From NCBI GenBank assembly GCA_947504045.1, contig CANNFY010000002.1, positions 496,001 through 560,000 on the forward strand: DNA of 64,000 nucleotides, read 5' to 3'. Origin of the DNA: an uncultured Maribacter sp. GTDB taxonomy: Bacteria > Bacteroidota > Bacteroidia > Flavobacteriales > Flavobacteriaceae. Shown piece after piece: positions 35,088 to 43,981 of the stretch (positions within the stretch are counted from its first letter, which is position 1; every line of letters begins with the position of its first letter). Both the position numbers and the translations under genes were made by a program. The notes under the pieces are model-generated. The model made no database searches, had not been told where the DNA came from, and was given only the letters and a program-made list of their open reading frames with translations.

Positions 35088-35747
35088 ATGTTAATAAAAC
35101 AAAATTTACAAAACATAAAAAAAACCTTACCAAAGGAGGTTACCTTGGTTGCTGTATCTAAAACCAAGCCAATTTCAGATATAGAAGAAGCTTACAATGC
35201 TGGTCAACGTATTTTTGGCGAAAATAAGATTCAAGAAATGTCTCAAAAATGGAATTCACTTCCTAAAGACATAGAATGGCATATGATTGGGCATGTACAA
35301 CGCAATAAAGTTAAATACATGGCAGAGTTTGTTTCCTTAATACATGGTGTAGATAGCTTAAAATTACTTACTGAAATTAATAAACAAGCAGTAAAACATG
35401 ATAGAATAATTTCATGTCTATTACAAATTCATATTGCTAAAGAAGAAACTAAATTTGGGTTAAATGAAGAAGAACTTAAAGAACTTTTAAATTCAGAAGA
35501 TTTCAAAAAATTAAAGAATATTCAAATAAAAGGGCTTATGGGAATGGCAACCTTTACTAAAAACGAAAATCAAATTAAAAAAGAGTTTAAGTATTTAAAA
35601 TCTATTTATAATACCATCAATAAAAGTTTACCAACCGCTTCTATTCTTTCTATGGGAATGAGTGGAGACTACCAAATAGCTATCCAAGAAGGAAGCACTA
35701 TGGTAAGAATTGGCAGTAGTATTTTTGGTGCTAGAAACTATAATTAA
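35088..35747 (+). CDS. YggS-family PLP homeostasis protein
   Basis: A 219-residue single-domain TIM barrel that binds pyridoxal phosphate and helps keep B6 and amino-acid pools balanced. The PLP lysine is in LVAVSKTKP (about residues 20-28), followed by FGENKIQEM, HMIGHVQRNK and SMGMSGDYQIAIQEGSTMVRIGSSIFG, all typical of the family. Length is normal. It lies five bases after the hydroxybutyryl-CoA dehydrogenase gene in the same operon. Confidence 0.93.
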   Translation: MLIKQNLQNIKKTLPKEVTLVAVSKTKPISDIEEAYNAGQRIFGENKIQEMSQKWNSLPKDIEWHMIGHVQRNKVKYMAEFVSLIHGVDSLKLLTEINKQAVKHDRIISCLLQIHIAKEETKFGLNEEELKELLNSEDFKKLKNIQIKGLMGMATFTKNENQIKKEFKYLKSIYNTINKSLPTASILSMGMSGDYQIAIQEGSTMVRIGSSIFGARNYN

Positions 35748-35772
35748 AACACTATAGCCAGTAAAATAAAAC

Positions 35773-37140
35773 ATGTACGCAATATTAGACATAGAAACAA
35801 CAGGAGGCAAATACAATGAAGAAGGTATTACAGAAATTGCTATACATAAATTTGATGGCCACCAAGTAATAGATAAATTTATTAGCCTTATAAATCCTGA
35901 AAAAGAAATTCAACCTTTTGTGGTAAAACTTACAGGAATAAATAATAAAATGTTACGTACAGCTCCAAAATTTTATGAAGTTGCCAAACGTATTATAGAA
36001 ATTACCCAAGACACTGTAATAGTAGCACACAATGCTCAGTTTGATTATAGAATTTTAAGAACAGAATTTAAAAGATTAGGTTATAATTTTGAAAGAAAAA
36101 CACTGTGCACTGTAGAACTTTCAAAAAAACTACTTCCAGATGCAGAATCCTATAGCTTAGGCAAATTGGTAAGATCTTTAGGCATACCTGTTAGCGATAG
36201 ACACAGAGCAAATGGTGATGCTTTAGCAACTATAAAATTATTTAAATTACTACTTGCAAAAGACACCAACAAAGAGATTTTAAAAACTGTAATTCGTAAA
36301 GAAACACACGGCGAGCTATCTAAAAAACAATTACATATTGTTGAAGACTTACCTTCTGATACTGGCATATATTACATGCATAATAAAGATGGAGAAATAC
36401 TTTTTCTAGGACATAGTAAGAATATTAAAAAAAGGGTAAATGACCACTTTACCAAAAGAGGAGATAGAGCCAGAAAACTTCAAAAAGAAACTAAAGAAGT
36501 TACTTATGAAAAAACAGGTAGCGAACTAGTTGCTCTTCTTAAAGAACTAGAAGAACAAAATAAAAACAAACCAAAATTTAATTCAAAAAACAAAAAAAAA
36601 CTATACTCTCATGCTGTTTATCAAGGCGTAAATAAAGATGGCTATATTACTTTTAACGCAAGTCATACAGACGGTAACAGGGCTAATATAACTACTTTTA
36701 ATAGTATACACGGAGCTAAAAATTTTATCTACAAAATAAATGAAACCTTTAATTTATGCGATAAGGTAAACGGAGTATCTGAGGCAAAGAAAAACTGCTC
36801 TAAATATGAAGAAAATAAATGCAATGGCGCATGTATTGCTAAAGAACCCGTAGAAGATTACAACCAAAGAGCCCAACAAGTTTCTAGCAAGTATAATTTT
36901 GCAAATAAAAGTGTAATTATAGTAGACAAAGGCAGAGAAATTGGAGAATATAGTGCTATTTTAATAAAAGATGGTACATTTATAGGGCTAGGTTTTTATG
37001 ATTTAAATTTTCAAATTAATAATATAAATATTTTAGAATCTATTATTACACCTATGCAAGGTGGAGATAATGCTATGCATATTATTGAATCTTACCTTAG
37101 AAAAAATAGAATAGTAAAAATTATAGAATTGAATACCTAA
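35773..37140 (+). CDS. DEDDh 3'-5' exonuclease fused to a GIY-YIG nuclease domain
   Basis: A 455-residue fusion. Residues 1-165 are a DnaQ-like exonuclease: LDIETTGG (D5, E7), VAHNAQFDYRIL, and HRANGDALAT supply the DEDDh residues. Residues about 195-275 are a GIY-YIG domain like UvrC or Cho (TGIYYMHNKDGEILFLGHSKNIKKRVNDHF), with the second motif as FLG. The rest resembles the Cho/UvrC C-terminal part and has a Cys-rich CNGACIAKEP. Such fusions are known in several phyla and are thought to act in DNA repair. The order of nuclease steps is unknown. It belongs to the same + operon. Confidence 0.87.
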   Translation: MYAILDIETTGGKYNEEGITEIAIHKFDGHQVIDKFISLINPEKEIQPFVVKLTGINNKMLRTAPKFYEVAKRIIEITQDTVIVAHNAQFDYRILRTEFKRLGYNFERKTLCTVELSKKLLPDAESYSLGKLVRSLGIPVSDRHRANGDALATIKLFKLLLAKDTNKEILKTVIRKETHGELSKKQLHIVEDLPSDTGIYYMHNKDGEILFLGHSKNIKKRVNDHFTKRGDRARKLQKETKEVTYEKTGSELVALLKELEEQNKNKPKFNSKNKKKLYSHAVYQGVNKDGYITFNASHTDGNRANITTFNSIHGAKNFIYKINETFNLCDKVNGVSEAKKNCSKYEENKCNGACIAKEPVEDYNQRAQQVSSKYNFANKSVIIVDKGREIGEYSAILIKDGTFIGLGFYDLNFQINNINILESIITPMQGGDNAMHIIESYLRKNRIVKIIELNT

Positions 37141-37143
37141 GTT

Positions 37144-37998
37144 TTGAATACAGAAAAAAAAACACTCACTTGGAAAGAGAAAGTTCATGAAATTATTTAT
37201 GAAGCGGACACTCCTATGGGAAAATGGTTCGACATTGTTCTTTTTATATTAATTATAATAAGCGTAATTCTTGTTATGCTAGAAAGTGTAAAAGAAATTG
37301 ACAATAAGTATCATGACGCTCTTTATGCTTTTGAATGGGTTGTTACTATCTTTTTTAGTATAGAATATATTTTAAGAATAATTAGCATAAAAAAACCCTT
37401 TAAATATATTTTTAGCTTTTATGGTATTATAGATTTTATTTCTACCATACCTCTTTACATTTCTTATTTTTTTGCTGGCTCTCAAATATTTTTAGCCGTT
37501 AGAGCCTTACGTTTATTACGTGTTTTTAGAATATTAAAATTGGTAAAATTTATTGGAGAAGCATCTGAGTTAACTAGAGCTTTAAAAGCTAGTAGAGCCA
37601 AAATTGCAGTTTTTATATATGTTGTTCTTATTTTATCTGTAATTATGGGAACACTTATGTATTATATAGAAAGTGACGAAACAGGTTTTACAAGTATACC
37701 AAGAAGTATTTACTGGACCATAGTTACCCTAACTACTGTTGGGTACGGAGATATTGCTCCGCAAACACATTGGGGACAATTTATTGCTACAATTATTATG
37801 GTTTTAGGTTATGGTATTATTGCTGTACCTACGGGTATTGTTACAACAGAGTTTGCCAAAAATTCTAAACAAAAAGGAAATGCAGTAGACAACGGTACCA
37901 ATTTTGTGCATATGAACACTCAGTCTTGTCCGAATTGTGCATCAGAAGGCCATAGAGACAATGCGAAACATTGTTATAACTGCGGAGGTTTATTGTAA
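37144..37998 (+). CDS. Voltage-gated-type K+ channel with C-terminal zinc ribbon
   Basis: A 284-residue six-helix channel. The S4-like segment RALRLLRVFRILKLVK (residues 120-135) has regularly spaced Arg, and the selectivity filter TTVGYGD (197-203) marks K+ conduction. After S6, a 50-residue tail ends with C262, C265, C277 and C280 (CPNC-x11-CYNC), a zinc ribbon rare in bacterial Kv channels. The start is TTG at 37144, directly after the exonuclease stop; the next Met (residue 25) would cut only the cytoplasmic N-terminus. The miaA ATG follows immediately after the stop. Confidence 0.9.
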   Translation: MNTEKKTLTWKEKVHEIIYEADTPMGKWFDIVLFILIIISVILVMLESVKEIDNKYHDALYAFEWVVTIFFSIEYILRIISIKKPFKYIFSFYGIIDFISTIPLYISYFFAGSQIFLAVRALRLLRVFRILKLVKFIGEASELTRALKASRAKIAVFIYVVLILSVIMGTLMYYIESDETGFTSIPRSIYWTIVTLTTVGYGDIAPQTHWGQFIATIIMVLGYGIIAVPTGIVTTEFAKNSKQKGNAVDNGTNFVHMNTQSCPNCASEGHRDNAKHCYNCGGLL

Positions 37999-38919
37999 AT
38001 GAAAAATAATATTATATCTGTTGTAGGTCCTACAGCTATAGGAAAAACAAAATTAGCCATTAAAATTGCTCAACATTTTAATACTGTTGTTATTTCTGCT
38101 GATTCTAGACAATTTTTTAAAGAGATGTGTATTGGCACAGCTGTACCATCTATAGAAGAACTTAGTGCTGTTAAACATTATTTTATTCAGCATAAAAGCA
38201 TACAAGAGCCATATTCTGTTGGTGATTTTGAAAAAGAAGCTTTAGAACTTATAACAGAATTGCATAAAAAATATTCTGTAATTGTTCTTGTTGGTGGCAG
38301 CGGATTGTATGTAGATGCCGTTACCAAAGGGCTAGATAAATTTCCTAAAATTGCTCCAGAAGTTCGAGAAAAGCTAAATTCTACTTTTACCAATAATGGT
38401 ATTGCTGCTTTACAAGAACAATTAGAAGTCTTAGACCCTACATACTATGCTAGTGTAGATAAAGAAAACCCTCATAGGTTAATAAGAGCTTTAGAAGTTT
38501 GCATAGGTTCTGGCAAGCCTTATTCTTCTTTTATTACAGATAAAAAAGAAAACAGGCCTTTTAACACAATTACGGTTGGGCTTTCTGCGGATAGAAAAAT
38601 AATATACGACCGTATAAACCAAAGGGTAGATATTATGGTGCAAGAAGGGCTTTTAGAAGAGGTAAAATCTTTAGAAAAAAGTAAAAATTTAAATGCCCTA
38701 AATACCGTTGGTTATAAAGAACTATTTAATTTTTTAAATGAACAATGGACTTTAGATTTTGCTATATCTGAGATTAAAAAAAATACACGTCGTTTTGCAA
38801 AAAGACAACAAACCTGGTTTAAAAAAAATAAAGAAACTCTTTGGGTAGAATATGATTATGATTGGGAAAAAGTTTCATCGTTAATAGAATTTAAAATAAA
38901 AGAAAAAGCATCTAAATAA
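37999..38919 (+). CDS. miaA: tRNA dimethylallyltransferase
   Basis: MiaA attaches dimethylallyl to A37 of tRNAs that read codons starting with U. The 306-residue protein has the P-loop GPTAIGKT (residues 10-17), SADSRQFFKEMCIGTAVPS, and the tRNA-binding TVGYKELF and RRFAKRQQTWFKK motifs. Length is normal. The start follows the channel stop with no gap. The stop codon TAA sits in the loop of the operon's terminator hairpin. Confidence 0.96.
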   Translation: MKNNIISVVGPTAIGKTKLAIKIAQHFNTVVISADSRQFFKEMCIGTAVPSIEELSAVKHYFIQHKSIQEPYSVGDFEKEALELITELHKKYSVIVLVGGSGLYVDAVTKGLDKFPKIAPEVREKLNSTFTNNGIAALQEQLEVLDPTYYASVDKENPHRLIRALEVCIGSGKPYSSFITDKKENRPFNTITVGLSADRKIIYDRINQRVDIMVQEGLLEEVKSLEKSKNLNALNTVGYKELFNFLNEQWTLDFAISEIKKNTRRFAKRQQTWFKKNKETLWVEYDYDWEKVSSLIEFKIKEKASK

Positions 38920-38933
38920 TTTAGATGCTTTTT
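38903..38933 (+). terminator. Intrinsic terminator overlapping the end of miaA
   Basis: The stem AAAAAGCATCTAAA / TTTAGATGCTTTTT is a perfect 14-base pairing whose three-base loop is the miaA stop codon. The 5' arm is coding sequence. It ends the six-gene + operon. Confidence 0.85.
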
Positions 38934-38953
38934 TATATGTATTATACAGACTA

Positions 38954-39661
38954 CTATTCTGTTTTTACCACTAACCTAAACCCTTCTCCATGAATATTTA
39001 AAATTTCAACAGAGTCGTCCTTTTTTAAATATTTTCTAAGTTTTGCAATATATACATCCATACTTCTAGATGTAAAGTAATTATCGTCTCTCCAAATTTT
39101 TGTAAGAGCTAATTCTCTCGGCATTAAGTCGTTTTCGTGTAATGCCAATAAACGCAATAATTCATTTTCTTTAGGCGATAGCTTTATAGCTTCTTCGTCT
39201 CCAAATTTTAAAAATCTAAGCTTAGAATTTAAACTAAAGCCACCTATTACAAATTCAAACTTTCTGCTATCTGCCAATGTATTAGATGTCTTTCTTTGAA
39301 GTATTGCTTTAAGTTTCATTAAAAGCACTTCAGAATCAAAAGGTTTATTTAAATAATCGTCTGCACCTGCTTTATATCCTTTTAAAACATCCTCTTTCAT
39401 TGTCTTAGCAGTTAAGAAAACAATAGGAACATTTTCGTTCTTTTCTCTAATTTCTTTTGCTAAAGTATAGCCATCTTTATAAGGCATCATTACGTCTAAA
39501 ATACAAACGTCGTAATTATCTTTTTTAAACTTTTCAAAACCCTCCATACCGTTCTTAGCAAGGGTAACATCAAAGTTGTTCATTGCTAAGTAATCTTTTA
39601 AAACAATACCAAAATTTGGGTCATCTTCTACTAATAATATTTTCTTATTTACTGTTTCCAT
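38954..39661 (-). CDS. OmpR-family response regulator (RprY-like)
   Basis: A 235-residue regulator with a receiver domain (acidic pair E12-D13/D14, phospho-acceptor D56 in CILDVMMP, conserved Lys in LNKPFD) and a C-terminal winged helix (about 135-232, LSPKENELLRLLALHENDLMPRELAL, RSMDVYIAKLRKYL). It resembles RprY of Bacteroides, whose exact stimulus is not settled. The histidine kinase gene lies seven bases upstream on the same strand, so they form a pair. Downstream is the convergent miaA terminator. Confidence 0.92.
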   Translation of the reverse strand: METVNKKILLVEDDPNFGIVLKDYLAMNNFDVTLAKNGMEGFEKFKKDNYDVCILDVMMPYKDGYTLAKEIREKNENVPIVFLTAKTMKEDVLKGYKAGADDYLNKPFDSEVLLMKLKAILQRKTSNTLADSRKFEFVIGGFSLNSKLRFLKFGDEEAIKLSPKENELLRLLALHENDLMPRELALTKIWRDDNYFTSRSMDVYIAKLRKYLKKDDSVEILNIHGEGFRLVVKTE

Positions 39662-39667
39662 ATTATT

Positions 39668-41248
39668 TTAAATTAACGGTAACTTTATATAGAAAGTACT
39701 TCCTTTTCCTTTTTCACTTTCTGCATAAACTTCACCTTGGTGATCATCTATTATTTTTTTAACATAAGAAAGGCCTAATCCGTGTCCTTTTACATTATGA
39801 ATATCTCCTGTGTGCTCTCTATAAAATTTTTCGAACACTTTTTTTAATACAACCTTACTCATTCCTGAGCCTTGGTCTTTTACTTTTATTATTATATTAC
39901 TTTTAGCAATTTCTGTATAAACATCAATCTTTGGCGCATCTACAGAATACTTTATAGCATTGTCTAAAATGTTTACTACAACATTAGTAAAGTGCATTTC
40001 ATTTGCTAGCACATCTGTTCTTGCTGCTTTTAAATGGGTATTTATATAACCACCTCTATCTTCAACAATTAATTCTACATGTGCAATTGCATCTGCTATT
40101 ATGTCGTGAACATCTACCCTATCCTTACTAATATCTAACTGATTCTTTTCTAATTTAGATATTCGTAAAACATTTTCCACTTGTGCATGCATACGTTTAT
40201 TTTCATCACGTATCATTTGTAAATAACGCATTACCTTTTCTTTATCTGCTATTATTTGCGGGTTTTTAATAGCCTCTACAGCCAAATTAATAGTAGCAAT
40301 AGGCGTTTTAAACTCATGCGTCATATTATTTATAAAGTCTGTTTTAATTTCAGAAATTTGTTTTTGCTGTATTAATTGGTATATAGCGCCTGCATATGCA
40401 AGAACAATTATTAATGTAAATAACAAAGACAAACCTGCCATTCCTAAAATTGACTGAATTAAGAATCTTTTTTTCTTTGGAAAGTTTAATAGCAAAGAAA
40501 AATTTGAATTACCTTCTAAGTCTGTAAAAATCGGAGATGTATATAAATTTGCTTCTGTACGCTTAAATTTTTTAGATTTTACTTTTGTTGGCAACCCATT
40601 ACTATACACGCCATATTCAAAATCTACATTTAATTCTCTATTTTTTAATTCTCTATCTAACAATAATTCTATTTCTTGCGTAGATACTCTTCTGTGTATT
40701 GGCACCTTTTTAGCATACTCACTAAAAACGTCTTCCATTTGGGCTCTTTCTATTGCAGAAAGTCCTCCTATTTTTTCAAATTTTTGTACTGCATTTAGCT
40801 CATATTGTTTGCCATCTAAGCCAACGTTTTCTTTATATATTGCTGTAGTACGCTTACTTGTATAGTTTTTAATTGTTGTTACAGTGTCTATACTTCCATT
40901 GTCAAAGAACGTAGATGCTATATCATAATCTTCTTCTAAAATACCATGCGAATACATACGTATCTCATTAGAATTTATATCTCTATCTATAAAAAAGAAA
41001 TTTCTTAAATGAGAACTCTTTGGTTTTCCTATACTATCTCTTAGATTAAAATACCTATCAAAATAGTTTCTAGTTTCTCTACTAGCTATTTTATTTGTAA
41101 CATTATTAAGAGCTTCTGACACTGTATTGGAAAATTGCTCTTCTTTATCTTCTACAGATTGTTTAATCCAAAAGATTTGAACAAAAATTATTCCAACAAG
41201 TGAGAGGCTCATTAAAACAACTAAAATAACAAACAACCTCTTATTCAT
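39668..41248 (-). CDS. Sensor histidine kinase (RprX-like)
   Basis: A 526-residue inner-membrane kinase: first membrane helix at residues 5-27, a periplasmic sensor of about 240 residues without a known fold, a second helix at about 268-292, then HisKA with the H-box NNMTHEFKTPIATINLAVEAI. HATPase motifs follow: DNAIKYS (N-box), DQGSGMS (G1) and GHGLGLSYVKKI (G2). There is no HAMP domain. It is the partner of the OmpR-type regulator seven bases downstream. Direct repeats at 41264-41296 lie just before the start and may be an autoregulatory site. Confidence 0.92.
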   Translation of the reverse strand: MNKRLFVILVVLMSLSLVGIIFVQIFWIKQSVEDKEEQFSNTVSEALNNVTNKIASRETRNYFDRYFNLRDSIGKPKSSHLRNFFFIDRDINSNEIRMYSHGILEEDYDIASTFFDNGSIDTVTTIKNYTSKRTTAIYKENVGLDGKQYELNAVQKFEKIGGLSAIERAQMEDVFSEYAKKVPIHRRVSTQEIELLLDRELKNRELNVDFEYGVYSNGLPTKVKSKKFKRTEANLYTSPIFTDLEGNSNFSLLLNFPKKKRFLIQSILGMAGLSLLFTLIIVLAYAGAIYQLIQQKQISEIKTDFINNMTHEFKTPIATINLAVEAIKNPQIIADKEKVMRYLQMIRDENKRMHAQVENVLRISKLEKNQLDISKDRVDVHDIIADAIAHVELIVEDRGGYINTHLKAARTDVLANEMHFTNVVVNILDNAIKYSVDAPKIDVYTEIAKSNIIIKVKDQGSGMSKVVLKKVFEKFYREHTGDIHNVKGHGLGLSYVKKIIDDHQGEVYAESEKGKGSTFYIKLPLI

Positions 41249-41263
41249 TCAGTGTAAAATTAA

Positions 41264-41296
41264 CATTTAACCTATATAAAATTGCACGTTTAACCT
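41264..41296. promoter_or_regulatory. Direct repeats of TTTAACCT, 23 bases apart, before the two-component operon
   Basis: CATTTAACCT (41264-41273) and CGTTTAACCT (41287-41296) are followed by another AACCTTAAC copy. OmpR-type regulators bind tandem direct repeats, and many control their own operon. A small palindrome TTAACAAAAATGTTAA follows. Function is inferred from position. Confidence 0.35.
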
Positions 41297-41328
41297 AACC
41301 TTAACAAAAATGTTAAAGTCTAATGAAA

Positions 41329-41913
41329 CTAGCTATATGCAAGCAGAGACTTATGAAGTGCTAAAACTTTATCTTTTGTTTCTTCTAAATTAATATTCTC
41401 TAATACAAAATTGGCTTTCGGAATTTTATCTTCGTCTTTTAATTGGTTATTTATACGTGCCAATATAGCTTGCTTATTTGTACGATCTCTACTTAAAACT
41501 CTTGCTACTCTAACATCTTCAGGAGCTGTAACTAAAATAATTGCATCGTATAATGAAGTAGAATTATTTTCAAACAAAAGTGCCGTTTCTTGTATTACGT
41601 ATTTTGTTTTTTGTGCCTTTACCCAATTTAAAAAATCTTTACGTACCGCAGGATGCACAATAGCGTTTAGTTTTTGAAGAAGCTCTTTATTATTAAATAT
41701 TTTACTAGCAATATACTTTCTATTTAGCTCTCCATTTACATACGATTTTTCTCCTAACAGCTCTTTAATCTGAAGTATTAATACCTCAGATGTATTCATT
41801 AACATTTTTGCTTTTTTATCGGAATTGTATACAGGAACCCCTAATTCTACAAAAAAAGTAGCTACTGTAGTTTTTCCACTACCTATACCTCCTGTTAAAC
41901 CAATTACTTTCAT
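41329..41913 (-). CDS. coaE: Dephospho-CoA kinase
   Basis: CoaE catalyses the last step of coenzyme A synthesis. The 194-residue kinase has the P-loop GLTGGIGSGKTTVA (residues 5-18), VYNSDKKAK with the catalytic Asp, and QETALLFENN. Length is normal. Its start overlaps the stop of the YbbR-domain gene by one base. Two other CoA-pathway genes occur in the window: panB at the left edge and coaBC at 47468-48673. Confidence 0.95.
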   Translation of the reverse strand: MKVIGLTGGIGSGKTTVATFFVELGVPVYNSDKKAKMLMNTSEVLILQIKELLGEKSYVNGELNRKYIASKIFNNKELLQKLNAIVHPAVRKDFLNWVKAQKTKYVIQETALLFENNSTSLYDAIILVTAPEDVRVARVLSRDRTNKQAILARINNQLKDEDKIPKANFVLENINLEETKDKVLALHKSLLAYS

Positions 41914-42866
41914 TACTTTTTAATAATATAGGTTACTTTATTTTGTAGAAGCGATGCATTATATATATCCTCTGGAGAAGACTTAATTTGTAAAAGCACT
42001 TTATCTTTTCCTTGCAACATGCTTTTGTAATCTGCAGTAACAACAAAATTATTTTGCCCTAATTTTTTTAAAACATCTAACTTTGCCTTACATAGCACTT
42101 TTGCTCTATCTGGAAAAGTTTTTACGGTAATACCTTTAGGTAAGTTGGTTACTATTATTGGAATATTATCTATTATTTTTTCTGAAAATCGAGAAACATT
42201 CCCTTTTACAACAATACTTTCTGCACTAAAACTTGTGTTTTTTAATGTTTTAGGAATTATTATTTGTGCCGTTTCTGAAAAATTTTCTGCAATATTATTT
42301 AACTCTATTACAGTTGTATTTACACGCTCTAATGTTTCTACTTCATTTTCCGGACCTGTAACTTTAATACTATTTGGCTTAACACTAATAACACCATCTA
42401 GCATACAGTTTTTTTGTAACGTAAGGTTTACATCAGCTTGTACCCTTATTTCTTTTGTTATTATTTTTACCAGTTTAAAATAAATAGCTTCTTTATCTAG
42501 ATCCTTTAAAAGCATAGAGTTAGGCAACGACTCATCTATTTGTTTTTGAATTTCTTTTGCAGATAAAACAATTTTAGAGTCTTTAATTTCTTCTTTAGAC
42601 AAATCTATATTAATCTCCTTTGCACTTAAACCAAAACTTAAAAACTGAAAACCAATAGCTTCTAATTTTACATCTAAATCTTGTTTAGATACTGAATTTA
42701 ATAGGTAGCCTTTTGGCACATTTTCATAATTTAATTTAAATGTGGTGTTACTTATATAAGATTCTGATAGTTTGTTTAAAAACCAGGCTAAGCTAGAAGC
42801 AAGTAAAAAAATAGAAAATATTTTTACCTTTCTCTTTTTTAAATTTTTACCTATTTTCTTAATCAA
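41913..42866 (-). CDS. YbbR-domain (CdaR-like) membrane-anchored protein
   Basis: A 317-residue protein with a basic cytoplasmic start, one membrane helix (IFSIFLLASSLAWFLN, about residues 16-31) and an extracytoplasmic part of three YbbR-like repeats (for example NYENVPKGYLLNS, VKPNSIKVTGPENEVETL and IPIIVTNLPKGITVKTFPD). In Firmicutes YbbR/CdaR proteins regulate the diadenylate cyclase CdaA, but cdaA is not adjacent here, so that role is not shown. The gene overlaps the glycosyltransferase gene upstream by four bases and coaE downstream by one. Confidence 0.85.
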   Translation of the reverse strand: MIKKIGKNLKKRKVKIFSIFLLASSLAWFLNKLSESYISNTTFKLNYENVPKGYLLNSVSKQDLDVKLEAIGFQFLSFGLSAKEINIDLSKEEIKDSKIVLSAKEIQKQIDESLPNSMLLKDLDKEAIYFKLVKIITKEIRVQADVNLTLQKNCMLDGVISVKPNSIKVTGPENEVETLERVNTTVIELNNIAENFSETAQIIIPKTLKNTSFSAESIVVKGNVSRFSEKIIDNIPIIVTNLPKGITVKTFPDRAKVLCKAKLDVLKKLGQNNFVVTADYKSMLQGKDKVLLQIKSSPEDIYNASLLQNKVTYIIKK

Positions 42867-43879
42867 AGTATACTATTTGTTTTAAAGAATAAATTTGGAA
42901 ATATTTCTCTTGGTTTCTTTTTACTAAAGTTAATCCAAAAAGTAGATTTTAAAAAACCATATCCGTACCCTACAAATTGTATTACAACAGCTACTAATGA
43001 AAGTGCTGCTACAGTAATATTTTTATTTTGTAAAAGAGAATGAAAAAATAATATTATAAAATAAACTTTGTACAACAATAAAGGAACCCAAATACCAAAT
43101 AAAAGTAATAAAATAGATACTATAAACCCTATACAAAACACTGTAGGAAACCAATAGGTTATTTTTTTAGTTTCCGGATGCCATTTATTTAAAATTGGCC
43201 TAACCATTCCAAATTTATTTACTTGAATGTAAAACTTATTCCAATCTATTCTTCTTTTATGATACACATAAGCTTCCGATATAAGCTTAGTATCATACCC
43301 CTTATTCCAAATACGTATAGTTAAGTCTGGGTCTTCTCCTGGATGAATGTTACCATAGCCGCCTACATTTTCAAAAGCCTCTTTTGATATTCCCATATTA
43401 AAACTACGAGGCTGAAACTTATCTACAGCTTTCTTTCCGCCTCTTATTCCTCCTGTGGTAAGAAAAGACGTCATTGCATAGTTAATTGCCTTTTGCACTG
43501 TAGAAAAAGACTCATGTGCTGCATCTGGACCTCCGTAACAATGCACAAAATTTTCTTTTAAAGATTTTTCTGCTACTTCTAAATATTGAGGAGGTATTAT
43601 ACAATCAGAATCTAAAACTATAAAATAGTTACCTTTTGCTCTTCGCATTCCATAGTTTCTAGAATCACCTGGGCCAGAATTAAATTTTTTATAGTACGAT
43701 ATATTTAGTTTTGACTTAAAATCTTCTACAATATTTTCTGAAGAAATTGTAGAACCATCCTCTATAAGCACAATCTCAAAAGGCTTTGTATAAGTTTGCT
43801 TAGACAAACTTTCTAAGAGCTCTAAAACTTCGTTAGGTCTATTATAGACAGGAACAATAAAGGAAAAAGATAAATCCAT
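42863..43879 (-). CDS. Family 2 glycosyltransferase, membrane-associated
   Basis: A 338-residue enzyme. The N-terminal GT-A domain starts SFIVPVYNRPNEVLELLESL and has the metal-binding LDSDC (DxD-type) and the GEDPDLTIR acceptor motif. Two to three hydrophobic segments (about 245-310, TYWFPTVFCIGFIVSILLLL) anchor it in the inner membrane, with a basic C-terminal tail. The products of such enzymes are surface polysaccharides or glycolipids; the sugar is unknown. It lies in a tight run with the YbbR-domain gene and coaE. Confidence 0.88.
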   Translation of the reverse strand: MDLSFSFIVPVYNRPNEVLELLESLSKQTYTKPFEIVLIEDGSTISSENIVEDFKSKLNISYYKKFNSGPGDSRNYGMRRAKGNYFIVLDSDCIIPPQYLEVAEKSLKENFVHCYGGPDAAHESFSTVQKAINYAMTSFLTTGGIRGGKKAVDKFQPRSFNMGISKEAFENVGGYGNIHPGEDPDLTIRIWNKGYDTKLISEAYVYHKRRIDWNKFYIQVNKFGMVRPILNKWHPETKKITYWFPTVFCIGFIVSILLLLFGIWVPLLLYKVYFIILFFHSLLQNKNITVAALSLVAVVIQFVGYGYGFLKSTFWINFSKKKPREIFPNLFFKTNSIL

Positions 43880-43920
43880 AAAATACCTAATTTATATGTG
43901 AATTTATATAAAAATATAAA

Positions 43921-43954
43921 TTGACTTCCAGAAACTGTTGTTCCTAAAAGTCAA
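43921..43954 (-). terminator. Possible terminator of fabI
   Basis: The arms TTGACTT / AAGTCAA (43921-43927 and 43948-43954) flank 20 bases; on the minus strand a T-rich stretch (TTTATATTTTT) follows. The large loop makes it a weak candidate. Confidence 0.35.
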
Positions 43955-43981
43955 CCTTATATAATTATCTATTACAAGTTT

